From: DASSUW01 sp963803335
GTDB taxonomy: Bacteria; Actinomycetota; Thermoleophilia; Solirubrobacterales; Solirubrobacteraceae
NCBI GenBank assembly: GCA_963803335.1
Contig: CAWDME010000016.1
Location: 372,001-436,000 of the forward strand
Direction of reading: 5' to 3'
Length of the DNA: 64,000 bases
Made by a program: the position numbers and the translations under genes. Positions 34,696 through 43,136 of the stretch are shown in pieces; position 1 is the stretch's first letter; each line of letters starts with the position of its first letter. Below the pieces are notes generated by a model. The model did no database searches and was not told the origin of the DNA. It was given only the letters and a program-made list of their open reading frames with translations.

Positions 34696-36155
34696 TCAGG
34701 TCATCGGGAGTTCTCCTGATGTTTCGAGCAGGCCGTGGTGCATCGCGAACACGGTCGCGGCGGCGCGCGTGGAGACGCCGAGCTTGGAGTAGATGTGCTG
34801 GATGTGGCTGTCCGCCGTCTTGGGCGTGATGACGAGCTCGGCAGCGACCTGCTTGGTCGAGCGCCCGCGGGCGATCAGCCGCAGCACCTCGAGCTCGCGC
34901 GCCGTGAGCCCGGCGACGTGCTCGCGCCGCCGGCGCGGCTGATGGCCGGCGGCGGCGAGCACGCGCTCGACCAGCTCGCCGTCGAGGTGGCCGGCGCGAG
35001 CGGCGGCGCGCAGCTCGGCGGCGATCTGCTCGGCCGCGAGGGCCGGCCGGTGCGGCCGGTCCTCGCCCATCGCGTGGCAGGCGTCGGCGACCGCGAGCAG
35101 CCGCGCCGCGGGCGGCAGCGCGCCGCGCTCCAGGCCGCGGTGGTAGCCGCTGCCGTCGCAGCGCTCGTGGTGGCGTGAGGCGACGGCGGCGAGCCGGTTG
35201 AGGCCGGGCGAGCGGGCCAGCACGCGCTCGCCGTGGTACGGGTGCAGCCGCACGCGCTCCCACTCGTCGGTGGTCAGCGGACCGGGCTTCTCCCAGATCG
35301 GCGACGGGACGGCAACGCGCCCGACGTCGTGCACGAGCGCGCTCCGGCACACGAGCTGCGCGTCGATCCCGGCCTGCTCGGCGGCGGCTGCGGCGAGCGC
35401 CGCCACGCCCTGCGAATGACCGACCGTGTACGGCGGAGGTCGGCGAACTCGGCGACGACGGCGAGCGCGGCGTCGAGCTCGTCATGCAGCCGCTTCGGGC
35501 CCAGCGCGACGACCGCGTCCCACAACGAGCCGTCGGTCGTGAGCATGTGCGGGGCGACCAGACCCGCGAGGCGGGGGTCGAACGCGCTCCCCGCACGCTC
35601 GCGCACCACGCCGATCGCAGCCTCCGGGCCGGCGACGCCGTTGTAGACGGCCGCGCACTCCGCGACCTGGACGACGCGGACGGCGAGCGGGACCCCTTCC
35701 TCGCGCGCCCGCTTGAGGAACGACTTGCCGTCCCAGCGCTCGTTGATGAGCAGCAGGTCGTTCTGGATCTCCTCGCCGAGCCCGAGGTGCGCCGCCAGCA
35801 GCTCGCCGACCTCGCAGACGGCGAGCACGCCCTCCTGGAAGCGGTCGCGCTGCCCCGCCATCCAGGCGAGCTTGGCCGCGGTGCCCACCAGCCCGTGCTT
35901 GCGGTACAGGTGGCCGATCATGGCGCCCGCGAGCACACGCGGCGCGCTCACGTCGCGCGTCGCGACGGAGCCGCGGAACGCGACGTCGTCCCCGACGATC
36001 TCGCCGAACCCGGCGTTCTCCGCCGTGCAGCCGATGTGCCGGATCAGCGCGAGCTGGTGGACGCGATTGCGGTCCTCGTCGGCGAGCCCGGCCTCCTCGG
36101 CCAGCGCGGTCGCCACGCAGCAGACGGCCAGCCCGCTCTCGAGCGGGAGACCCAT
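34696..36155 (-). pseudogene. HD-GYP-like domain plus LuxR HTH regulator, frameshifted
   Basis: Two frames of one gene. The N-terminal part (36155 to about 35436) contains MGLPLESGLAVCCVATALAE and continues to VVAEFADL. Homology resumes in another frame at about 35430 (YTVGHSQGV) with the HD motif ALVHDVGRVAVPSPIWEKPG, then RLHPYHGERVL and HHERCDGSGYHRG (GYP replaced by GYH), and ends with a LuxR-type HTH (LTARELEVLRLIARG, KTADSHIQHIYSKLGV). The net change is the loss of one base (mod 3). Coding-like sequence also runs upstream of the ATG to about 36233 (RLARIAEGITLTEVLASLSL), but no ATG/GTG/TTG is in frame there. It is probably inactive or misread. Confidence 0.8.
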
Positions 36156-36228
36156 CCCGAGGTCCGTGGCCAGCGACAGGCTGGCCAGGACCTCGGTGAG
36201 TGTGATGCCCTCCGCGATGCGGGCGAGC

Positions 36229-36729
36229 CTAACCCGTCCTGAGCCCCCAGCCGTAGGGGAACAGCGGGTCGTAGTGACGGTCGCCGACGTTGATCGGCTC
36301 CTGGGTGATCGAGCGCGGCCACGTCATCGGCAGCCGGCCGGTGAACGGGCGTGCGCCGAACAGCGTGTCGGCCACGCCGGCGCCCTCGCTGCCGGGCAGC
36401 CACGCCGCCACGAGCCCGTCGATCTCATCGCGCTGCGCCTTGTCGATGATCAGCGGGCGGCCGGAGACGACCACCATCACGCAGCGCTTCGCCGCCGCAC
36501 ACACCTTGTCGACCGCGGCCTTGTCGGCGTCCGACAGCATCATCGTCTGCGGCGGCCGGAGCACGCCGTTCTCGCCGGGATCGTAGCCCCAGCGCGGGCC
36601 GCCGACGTCGCCGAACCCCTCGGCGTACGGCGTCTCGCCGACCACCACGATGCCGGTCGCGTTACGCGGCACCGGCGCCGACGCGTCCTTGCTGTAAGTC
36701 ACGTTCCCGCGCGACAGCTCCTGGATGGC
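36229..36729 (-). pseudogene. GH3 beta-glucosidase, C-terminal remnant
   Basis: About 167 codons matching only the C-terminal part of a GH3 beta-glucosidase (BglX-like): VTYSKDASAPVPRNATGIVVVGETPYAEG, KRCVMVVVSGRPLIID, IDGLVAAWLPGSEGAGVADTLFGARPFTGRLPMTWPRS and the closing YPLFPYGWGL-type end (LFPYGWGLRTG). The N-terminal catalytic barrel is absent. The frame is closed 5' by a TAA at 36730-36732. Just upstream are a palindrome (36770-36787), a TTATCC -10-like site, GGGAGGAG and an ATG (36735-36737) out of frame with the remnant. This looks like a large internal deletion that joined the original start region to the tail of the gene. Confidence 0.8.
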
Positions 36730-36769
36730 TTAGACATTGATCTCCTCCCTTGCCAAGAGGGATAAGCGC

Positions 36770-36787
36770 GTTTGGCCGCGACCAAAC
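36770..36787. promoter_or_regulatory. Palindromic operator-like site upstream of the GH3 remnant
   Basis: GTTTGG (36770-36775), CCGCGA, CCAAAC (36782-36787): a 6-bp inverted repeat with a 6-bp centre. A related direct copy, TTGGTCGCGA, lies at 36798-36807. On the minus strand the palindrome precedes TTATCC (complement of 36758-36763) and the GGGAGGAG ribosome site, so it sits where a repressor (for example a LacI- or TetR-type) would act. Confidence 0.5.
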
Positions 36788-36841
36788 CGCGCGCGAGTTG
36801 GTCGCGAATTGACGAACCCGCGCGTGGTCCGCTTGGTGACC

Positions 36842-37195
36842 TCAGTCGGCCGGGACGAGCGCCGCGGAGGCCTCCTCGCGCGAGCTGTAGATGACGAACA
36901 GCTCCGCCGTGCCGGTCAGCTCGAACGTCCGCCGCACCGGCCCCGGCCGGCACACGACCACGAGCTGGCGGTCCTCGCGGCCGAGCAGGCCGCGCGCCCG
37001 CATCAGGGTCGCGAGGCCGCTCGAGTCGAGGAACGTCGTCTCGCTGAGGTCGACCACGAACGCTCCGGCCGTCGTGCGGATCTGCATGTCGAGCGCCGTG
37101 TCGAGCGCATCGACCGCGTTGATGTCGATCTCGCCGCGGACCGCGACGCCGGGCACGTCGCCGAACCCGGCGTCATCGACCTCGAACGGCTTCAC
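36842..37195 (-). CDS. STAS-domain anti-sigma factor antagonist (second copy)
   Basis: 117-residue STAS domain: PGVAVRGEIDINAVDALDTAL, the phosphorylation loop TTFLDSSGLATLMRARGLLG, and TFELTGTAELFVIYSSREEA. GTG at 37195 overlaps the stop of the DUF5670 gene (GTGA), so it is coupled to it. Together with the STAS gene at 2466 it gives two possible partners for the SpoIIE-type phosphatase of this genome. No anti-sigma kinase is adjacent. Confidence 0.9.
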   Translation of the reverse strand: MKPFEVDDAGFGDVPGVAVRGEIDINAVDALDTALDMQIRTTAGAFVVDLSETTFLDSSGLATLMRARGLLGREDRQLVVVCRPGPVRRTFELTGTAELFVIYSSREEASAALVPAD

Positions 37196-37314
37196 CGCCC
37201 CACGAAGAAGAGCAGCAGGGCCAGGATCGCCAGCGCGAACAGGAGCGGGTGGATGATCACGCCGCCCGCGATGGCGATGATCAGCAGGATGATGCCCAAG
37301 ATGAGCCACAGCAC
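37192..37314 (-). CDS. DUF5670/lmo0937-like mini membrane protein
   Basis: 40 residues, almost wholly hydrophobic: VLWLILGIILLIIAIAGG, then VIIHPLLFALAILALLLFFVGR. The pattern of two short spans around a central IHPLL and the terminal FxxGR match the lmo0937/DUF5670 family, often stress-induced in Gram-positive bacteria. GTG start at 37312-37314 with AAAGGGGG upstream; the stop overlaps the STAS gene start. Too short for most gene callers. Confidence 0.78.
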   Translation of the reverse strand: MLWLILGIILLIIAIAGGVIIHPLLFALAILALLLFFVGR

Positions 37315-37442
37315 AGCTTCCCCCTTTGTCAGTCCGATCTCGTTGAGACGTGGCCGGGCACCCTAGGTCGGTGAGTTAGAGATTTGTGCGCGCGTGTCGG
37401 GCGCAGGACGTCCGAGGTCCGACATCTGGGTAGAGCCAGGGA

Positions 37443-38159
37443 ATGATCAGCATCGTCGACGCCGACCCGGACCTCGCCGACCTGCTCGACCCGGGCGAGC
37501 TGGACCGCGCGCGCCGCGAGGCGGTAACGCGTGAGTCGCGCCTGTCGCCGGGCGCCTGGGACGCCGGTGCCGCGCAGGAGCCGGCCGAGCACCATCGCGG
37601 CTTCCTGATCATCGACGGCCTGCTGAGCCGGACCGTCGAGGTGCTCGGGAAGCGCTGCGTGGAGCTGGTCGGCCACGGCGACGTGATGCGCCCGTGGCGC
37701 TGGGACGAGGACGGCTCGCACGTGCGCGCGGAGATCGGCTGGCAAGTGCTCGAGGAGACGCGCCTCGCCGTGCTCGACCACCAGCTCGTACGCCGGTTGA
37801 TGCCGTGGCCGCAACTCGGGCTCGAGCTGTTCAACCGCGGCACGCGGCGCGCGCACCACCTCGCGGTGGCGCTGGCGATCGCCCACCACCAGCGGGTCGA
37901 CGACCGGCTCGTGTTGACGTTGTGGCACCTCGCCGAGCGCTGGGGCCGCGTGCATCCGGACGGGATCGTGGTGCCACTGCCCTTGGGTCATCAGCGGCTC
38001 GCCGACCTGGTGGGCGCCTCGCGCCAGTCGGTGACCACGGCGCTGGGCGAGCTCAAGCGCGACGGCCTGCTGTCGCGGCGCGACGGCGGTGAGTGGGTGC
38101 TGCACGGCGATCCGCCGGAGGAGCTCCGGCACCATCGCCTGGTCGCCGCCTTGACTTGA
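37443..38159 (+). CDS. Crp/Fnr-family transcriptional regulator
   Basis: 238 residues: an N-terminal beta-barrel of the cyclic-nucleotide-binding type (FLIIDGLLSRTVEVLGKRCVELVGHGDVMRPW), a dimer helix, then a winged HTH (PLPLGHQRLADLVGASRQSVTTALGELKRDGLLSRR). The phosphate-binding cassette for cAMP is not kept in the usual form, so the ligand is uncertain. The ATG follows CCAGGGA. It is divergent from the DUF5670-STAS pair and lies just upstream of the palindrome-controlled operon, from which it is separated by that operon's own promoter. Confidence 0.87.
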   Translation: MISIVDADPDLADLLDPGELDRARREAVTRESRLSPGAWDAGAAQEPAEHHRGFLIIDGLLSRTVEVLGKRCVELVGHGDVMRPWRWDEDGSHVRAEIGWQVLEETRLAVLDHQLVRRLMPWPQLGLELFNRGTRRAHHLAVALAIAHHQRVDDRLVLTLWHLAERWGRVHPDGIVVPLPLGHQRLADLVGASRQSVTTALGELKRDGLLSRRDGGEWVLHGDPPEELRHHRLVAALT

Positions 38160-38181
38160 CATTCGGGGTCTGGTCAAATGC

Positions 38182-38199
38182 CTTAGTCAGATGACTAAG
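38182..38199. promoter_or_regulatory. Perfect 18-bp palindrome over the start codon (TetR-type operator)
   Basis: CTTAGTCAGATGACTAAG: arms of 8 bp (CTTAGTCA, TGACTAAG) with a 2-bp centre, containing the ATG (38191-38193) of the NTF2-like gene. Upstream lie TTGACT/TTGACA elements and a TCAAAT -10-like site (about 38173-38178), so a bound repressor would sit just after the transcription start. The TetR gene two cistrons along is the natural candidate. Its first codons (ATGACTAAG) are fixed by the palindrome. Confidence 0.8.
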
Positions 38200-38526
38200 A
38201 CTTTGATCGAGCAGACGGTCCGCGACTACTTCGAAGGCTGGTACGACGCCGACGTCGAGCGCGTGGACCGTGCTCTCCACCCCGATCTCGTCAAGCGCTG
38301 GGTCTCCGGCGGCGGCGTCACGACGAAGCAGCGACTGCTCGAGCTCACGGCGGCCGGCGAAGGCCGCTTCGACGGCGTCGACCGGTCGCTCGACATCCGC
38401 GTCGACGACGTCTGGGAGGACATCGCGAGCGCGACGGTCGTGTCCGCCGTCTACCACGAGTACGTCCAGCTGATGAAGACGCCCGACGGCTGGCGGATCC
38501 TCAACACGCTGTGGCGGCTGCGGTGA
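38191..38526 (+). CDS. NTF2-like (lumazine-binding-like, PF12893 type) protein
   Basis: 111 residues: TLIEQTVRDYFEGWYDADVERVDRALHPDLVKRW, TTKQRLLELTAAGEGRFDG, VVSAVYHEYVQLMKTPDGWRILNTLWRLR. This is the putative lumazine-binding/NTF2 fold often found near TetR genes; the activity is unknown. It is the first gene of an operon with the TetR repressor (GTGA overlap) and the hydrolase-glycosyltransferase, and its start codon lies inside the operator palindrome. Confidence 0.85.
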   Translation: MTKTLIEQTVRDYFEGWYDADVERVDRALHPDLVKRWVSGGGVTTKQRLLELTAAGEGRFDGVDRSLDIRVDDVWEDIASATVVSAVYHEYVQLMKTPDGWRILNTLWRLR

Positions 38527-39089
38527 GCGTCACCGCAGCGCGCGCCACCGCCGAGGAGGCGCTACTCGACGCGGCCGAACGGCTCTTGCTCGACCTCGGC
38601 CACGCGGGCATCACGACGCGCCGGCTCGCCGAGGAGGCGGGCGTCAACCACGGGCTCGTCCACTACTACTTCGGCTCGAACGAGAACGTCTTGGTGCGTG
38701 CGCTGGAGCGGTTCACCGAGCGGATGGTCGAGCGGCAGCGCACGCTGTACGCCGCGGATGAGCCGTTCGTGGAGAAGTGGCGGACGGCGATGCGCTACCT
38801 CGTCGGCGAGGACGTCCGCTACCAGAAGATCTGGCTCGAGCTGTCCGCGCTGTCGTGGAACAACGAGGACCTGCGCGAGCGCCTCGCGCGCGTGAACGGG
38901 GAATGGCGGGCGGTGCTGCTCGACGCGTTCGAGGGGCCCCACCGCGAACTGGGGATCGCGATGCCGCTGGATGCGCTGGTGTCGCTGGTGATCACCTTCA
39001 ACATCGGAGTCATCGTCGAGCGCCTGGGCGGCATCGAGACCGGGCATCGCGAGCTCCTCGACTGGATCGACCAATGGATCTCACGCTGA
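38523..39089 (+). CDS. TetR-family repressor
   Basis: 188 residues with an N-terminal TetR HTH (ALLDAAERLLLDLGHAGITT, RRLAEEAGVNHGLVHYYFGSNENVLVRAL) and an all-helical ligand domain. GTG at 38523 overlaps the stop of the NTF2-like gene; its own end overlaps the next gene by 16 nt. Probably represses this operon through the palindrome at 38182-38199. The ligand is unknown; the linked hydrolase and glycosyltransferase suggest a hydrophobic or glycosylated small molecule. Confidence 0.9.
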   Translation: MSVTAARATAEEALLDAAERLLLDLGHAGITTRRLAEEAGVNHGLVHYYFGSNENVLVRALERFTERMVERQRTLYAADEPFVEKWRTAMRYLVGEDVRYQKIWLELSALSWNNEDLRERLARVNGEWRAVLLDAFEGPHRELGIAMPLDALVSLVITFNIGVIVERLGGIETGHRELLDWIDQWISR

Positions 39090-41170
39090 CCGCGCGCGAG
39101 CAGACGCGCGCCCGCTATCCCGACGAGTCCGGCTACGTCGAGCGCGACGGCGTTCGCCTGTACTGGGAGGTCTACGGCTCCGGGGAGCCGACGGTCTTCC
39201 TGATGCCGACGTGGTCGATCATCCACTCGCGCCACTGGAAGATGCAGATCCCGTACCTGGCGCGGCACTGCCGCGTGCTGGTGATGGACGGGCGCGGGAA
39301 CGGGCGCTCGGACCGCCCCGAGGCGGGCTACTCCGAAACGGACTTCGCCCTTGACGCGCTCGCGGTCATGGACGCCACGCAGACCGAGCAGGCGGTCCTC
39401 GTCTCCCTTTCCGTGGGTGCCCAGCGATCGCTGCTGCTGGCGGCCGACCATCCGGATCGCGTCGAGGCCGCTGTCTTCATCTGCCCGTCCGTGCCGTTCG
39501 GCGGCATCGTCGAGGCGCGCGCGGCGTTGAACTGGGACGAGCCGCGCGAGTCCTACACCGGGTGGCAGAAGTACAACCGCCACTACTGGCTGTCGAACTA
39601 CCGCGACTTCCTCGAGTTCTTCTTCGGCGAGATGTTCTCCGAGCCGCACTCGACCAAGCCGTTCGACGACGCCGTCGGCTGGGGGCTCGAGACGACGGGC
39701 GAGACCCTTGTCGCGACCACGCTGGAGCGCGAGCTCGATGAGGAGCAGACGCGCGAGCTGTCCCGGCGGGTGTCGTGTCCCGTGCTCGTCATTCAGGGCA
39801 CCGATGACCGCATCACGGGTCCGGGCCGCGGGATCGCGCTGGCCGACGAGACCGGCGGTGAGCTCGTGCTGCTCGAGGGCTCCGGCCACGGCCCACACGT
39901 CCGCGACCCCGTCAAGGTCAACCACCTGCTGCGCGACTTCATCGTCCCGCCGCGCCGCTCGCCGCAGTGGGTCCGCGGCCGCTCGCGCGGCAAGCGGGCG
40001 CTGTTCATCTCCTCCCCGATCGGGCTCGGGCACGCGGCGCGCGACGCCGCGATCGCCGCCTCGCTGCGTGAGCAGGTGCCGGGTCTGCAGATCGACTGGC
40101 TTGCCCAGCACCCGGTGACGACGGTCCTGGAGGCGCGCGGCGAGCGGATCCATCCGGCGTCCGCCCTGCTCGCCAACGAGTCCGGCCACATCGAGAGCGA
40201 GTCGGCCGAGCACGACCTGCACTGCTTCCACGCGATCCGCCGCATGGACGAGATCCTGCTCGCCAACTTCATGGTCTTCGACGACCTCGTGCGCGAGGAG
40301 CAGTACGACCTGTGGATCGGCGACGAGGCGTGGGAGCTCGACTACTACCTGCACGAGAACCCGGAGCTCAAGCGCGCCGCCTACGTGTGGCTGACCGACT
40401 TCGTCGGCTGGCTGCCGATGGCCGACGGCGGCGATCGCGAGGCGTTCCTCACCGCCGACTACAACGCCGAGATGATCGAGCACATCGCCCGGTACCCGCG
40501 CGTGCGCGACCGAGCGGTGTACGTCGGCGATCTCGACGACATCGTGCCGGACTCCTTCGGCCCGGACCTGCCGCTGATCCGCGACTGGACGGCCGAGCAC
40601 TACTCGTTCTCCGGCTACGTCACGGGCATCACGCCAGGCGGCGATCGCGCGGCGCTCGGCTACGGGGACGACGAGAAGGTGTGCATCGTCACGGTCGGCG
40701 GCTCAGGTATCGGCGGGCATCTGCTGCGGCGGGTGATCGCCGCCTATCCCGAGGCCAAGGAGCGCGTGCCCGAGCTGCGGATGATCGTCGTCGCCGGCCC
40801 GCGGATCGACCCGGCCTCGCTGCCCTCGTTGCCCGGGCTCGAGATCCGGCCGTATGTCCACGACCTGTACAAGCACCTGGCGGTGTGCGATCTCGCGATC
40901 GTGCAAGGCGGCCTGACGACGTCGATGGAGCTGACCGCCAACCAACGGCCGTTCCTCTACTTCCCGCTGCGCCACCACTTCGAGCAGAACTTCCACGTCC
41001 GCCACCGGCTGGATCGCTACGGCGCGGGGCGGTGCATGGACTTCGAGACCGACGGGCCGGCGGAGATCGCCGCGGCGATCGCCGCGGAGATCGGCCGCGA
41101 CGTGTCCTACCGCCCGGTCGAGACCGACGGCGCGGCGCGGGCGGCGAAGCTCATCGCGGATCTGCTCTAG
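39074..41170 (+). CDS. Alpha/beta-hydrolase fused to GT-B (UGT/MurG-like) glycosyltransferase
   Basis: 698-residue two-domain protein. Residues about 1-290: alpha/beta hydrolase with VRLYWEVYGSGEPTVFLMPT, nucleophile elbow VSLSVGAQ (Ser113; the first Gly of GxSxG is Ser), acid loop QGTDDRITGPG and terminal SGHGPHVRDP. Residues about 305-698: GT-B glycosyltransferase with N-terminal SSPIGLGHAARDAAIAASL, CIVTVGGSGIGGHLLRRVI, and donor-binding VCDLAIVQGGLTTSMELTAN plus PLRHHFEQNFHVRHRL. No signal peptide. It is the last gene of the TetR operon and ends at a strong terminator. Joining ester/epoxide-type hydrolysis with sugar transfer suggests detoxification or natural-product tailoring; this is inference. 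Confidence 0.87.
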   Translation: MDLTLTAREQTRARYPDESGYVERDGVRLYWEVYGSGEPTVFLMPTWSIIHSRHWKMQIPYLARHCRVLVMDGRGNGRSDRPEAGYSETDFALDALAVMDATQTEQAVLVSLSVGAQRSLLLAADHPDRVEAAVFICPSVPFGGIVEARAALNWDEPRESYTGWQKYNRHYWLSNYRDFLEFFFGEMFSEPHSTKPFDDAVGWGLETTGETLVATTLERELDEEQTRELSRRVSCPVLVIQGTDDRITGPGRGIALADETGGELVLLEGSGHGPHVRDPVKVNHLLRDFIVPPRRSPQWVRGRSRGKRALFISSPIGLGHAARDAAIAASLREQVPGLQIDWLAQHPVTTVLEARGERIHPASALLANESGHIESESAEHDLHCFHAIRRMDEILLANFMVFDDLVREEQYDLWIGDEAWELDYYLHENPELKRAAYVWLTDFVGWLPMADGGDREAFLTADYNAEMIEHIARYPRVRDRAVYVGDLDDIVPDSFGPDLPLIRDWTAEHYSFSGYVTGITPGGDRAALGYGDDEKVCIVTVGGSGIGGHLLRRVIAAYPEAKERVPELRMIVVAGPRIDPASLPSLPGLEIRPYVHDLYKHLAVCDLAIVQGGLTTSMELTANQRPFLYFPLRHHFEQNFHVRHRLDRYGAGRCMDFETDGPAEIAAAIAAEIGRDVSYRPVETDGAARAAKLIADLL

Positions 41171-41176
41171 CCGGGC

Positions 41177-41202
41177 GGCCCGGGCCCTTGCGGGCCCGGG
41201 CC
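41177..41202. terminator. Bidirectional hairpin between converging genes
   Basis: Perfect 11-bp stem GGCCCGGGCCC (41177-41187), loop TTGC, GGGCCCGGGCC (41192-41202). It lies 6 bp after the hydrolase-glycosyltransferase stop and 10 bp before the stop of the convergent beta-propeller gene. No T-tract. Confidence 0.75.
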
Positions 41203-41212
41203 ACAGTCTGGA

Positions 41213-43075
41213 TCAGGGCGTGTGGTCCCCGTAGATGTCCTGGTCGAGGCCGCCGGCGCGCGGGCACGTGTCCGGCCCCCAGGTCCCGTCCACAGGGACC
41301 CGGCACTGCAGGACATCGGCCCCCGTCAGATCCGAGGCGGGCTCGCGCTGGTCGGTGCCCGCCACGGTGTTGCGCCAGTCCGTCCAGACGCCGAACGTCT
41401 GGCCGGCCTGCGCGTCGATCCACAGGTAGTCGCCGGCAAATGGCACGGTGCGCCCGCCGAACTGCTCCCAGTTCGGGTTGCTCGGCTTATCGGTGAGGCG
41501 CGTCGAGGCCGCCCACGTGTCGCCGCGGTCGGACGACGTGCTCGCGTACACGTCGAGCGCCCCGGCGAACTGGGTCCCGTCGGCGAAGTTGCCGATCGGG
41601 CGCTGCGGCGAGTACGCCTCGTCGTTCCGGGAGTCCCACCACAGCGCGTGGAGCGTGCCGGCATCGACGGCCACGTCCGGGAACAGCTGGTGGCCGCGCG
41701 CCTGCGGGTCGATCTGCTTCGGATCCGTCTTCGCCCCGCTGGCGCCGTTGTAGCGGATGAAGTACACGCCCGACTGCGAGCCGGTGCCGGTGCCCACCGA
41801 GCCGTAGGTCGTCCCCGTCGGCACCTCGGTGCCGGGGATCGTCGGGTCGTAGACGACGTACACGTTCTCGCTGGTCGTGTCGTTCTGGTCGGCCGTCGAG
41901 CGCACCTGCGTGTCGCGACGGAAGAACGCGTAGTTCGACGCGCAGTGAGCGTCGAGCGAGCCACAGTCACGCGCTCCGCCGCCCGTGACCTCCTCCTCCA
42001 TCGGCTCCTCGGGACCGCTGCTCGGCGCGGTGGCCTCCTCCGGATCCGGCACGTCGCTCGCGTCGTACGGGGTGAACGTCCGGACGGTCTGCGGCGCCGA
42101 GAACGTCTTGCCGCAATCCGTCGACTTGGTGACGAGGACGGCGTCGGTGACGTTCTTCTTCGCGCCGGAGATCCGCCGGAACGTCACGTAGACGTGGCCG
42201 TTGCCGGTGACCGCGATGTCCGGGAACTGGATCTCGGCGTTGACCGGACCGAGGTTGATGCCCTTGCTGAAGGTCTGGCCGTGGTCGGTCGAGCGCGAGA
42301 AGTTGACGGTGTTGCCGCCGTTGCCGTTGTAGGACGACCAGGAGAAGTAGACGTTGCCCTCGCAGGCGCTGGTCGTGCGGTCGGCCTCGATCGACGTCTT
42401 GTCGTTGAACTTGCCGCCGGTTCCCGGCGCCGAGGACCCCTTGGCAACCACGACGGAGCGCTTGAACTCCTTGCCGTCGTTGAGCGTGCCACCGCCGGAG
42501 TTCTCGTACGTGGCGACCCAGACGTCGCCAAAGCCCTTCGGCGTCCCGGCCGGATCCTCGCTCGACTCCGCGCCCGCGAACAGCCGGCCGTGCTTGTCCC
42601 AGGCCAGGACGGGGTCGCCCGCCGACGCGGTGCGAATGCGCGCCCGGGCAGCGTACGGCGACGTGTCGCCGGGATACCCGGGGACGAGTGAGGACTGGAA
42701 GCTGCTGCCGCCGTTCTCGGAGCGGTAGTAGCCCAGCCAGATCGGCCCGACGGGCTGCGGCACGTCATCGATCGTGGTGTTGAAGACACCGCAGTAGTCG
42801 TTCGACGAACCAACCAGCACCTGCGTGTTCCGCGGGTCGATGGCAACCGAAGGCTCGTTCTCCCGCCCGCGCGAGCGCGTGCACTCGTCGAGGGTGGCAT
42901 CGCTGTACGCCTGACCGGTCACCATCGTGTAGTTGGAGAGGTAGCCCCCGCCGGTGTCAGCCGGGTCGTCCCTCGTGAGGCGCACGTCGGCCCCCGGGCT
43001 GGCGGCGACGGCGACCGCGCCGGCCGCGAGCACGACCCCTATGGCGATGATCGCCAACTTGATGACCCGTGACAT
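41213..43075 (-). CDS. Secreted sialidase-fold beta-propeller protein with Asp-box repeats
   Basis: 620 residues with a signal peptide (SRVIKLAIIAIGVVLAAGAVAVAA). The rest is a six-bladed beta-propeller with repeated Asp-box-like motifs SENGGSSFQ, STDHGQTFS, STDCGKTFS and SSDRGDTW, and blade ends such as GDPVLAWDKHGRLFAG and FPDIAVTGNGHVYVTF. An acidic low-complexity loop (DPEEATAPSSGPEEPMEEE) interrupts the middle. The Arg triad and nucleophile Tyr of true sialidases are not obvious, so it may only bind glycans. ATG 43075 has GGAGGAGG 6 nt upstream. It lies before a P450 on the same strand. Confidence 0.82.
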   Translation of the reverse strand: MSRVIKLAIIAIGVVLAAGAVAVAASPGADVRLTRDDPADTGGGYLSNYTMVTGQAYSDATLDECTRSRGRENEPSVAIDPRNTQVLVGSSNDYCGVFNTTIDDVPQPVGPIWLGYYRSENGGSSFQSSLVPGYPGDTSPYAARARIRTASAGDPVLAWDKHGRLFAGAESSEDPAGTPKGFGDVWVATYENSGGGTLNDGKEFKRSVVVAKGSSAPGTGGKFNDKTSIEADRTTSACEGNVYFSWSSYNGNGGNTVNFSRSTDHGQTFSKGINLGPVNAEIQFPDIAVTGNGHVYVTFRRISGAKKNVTDAVLVTKSTDCGKTFSAPQTVRTFTPYDASDVPDPEEATAPSSGPEEPMEEEVTGGGARDCGSLDAHCASNYAFFRRDTQVRSTADQNDTTSENVYVVYDPTIPGTEVPTGTTYGSVGTGTGSQSGVYFIRYNGASGAKTDPKQIDPQARGHQLFPDVAVDAGTLHALWWDSRNDEAYSPQRPIGNFADGTQFAGALDVYASTSSDRGDTWAASTRLTDKPSNPNWEQFGGRTVPFAGDYLWIDAQAGQTFGVWTDWRNTVAGTDQREPASDLTGADVLQCRVPVDGTWGPDTCPRAGGLDQDIYGDHTP

Positions 43076-43136
43076 GCACACCCTCCTCCGTTGAGCCTTC
43101 GTGCATGAGGAAACGCGCCGGGCGTCGGCGGGTTGG

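Noticed and set aside
36699..36953. 84-codon minus-strand frame crossing the palindrome and the STAS gene end
   Set aside because: Crosses the STAS coding region in another frame and has low-complexity Gly/Ala/Arg composition; only the ATG at 36737 with its ribosome site is of interest.
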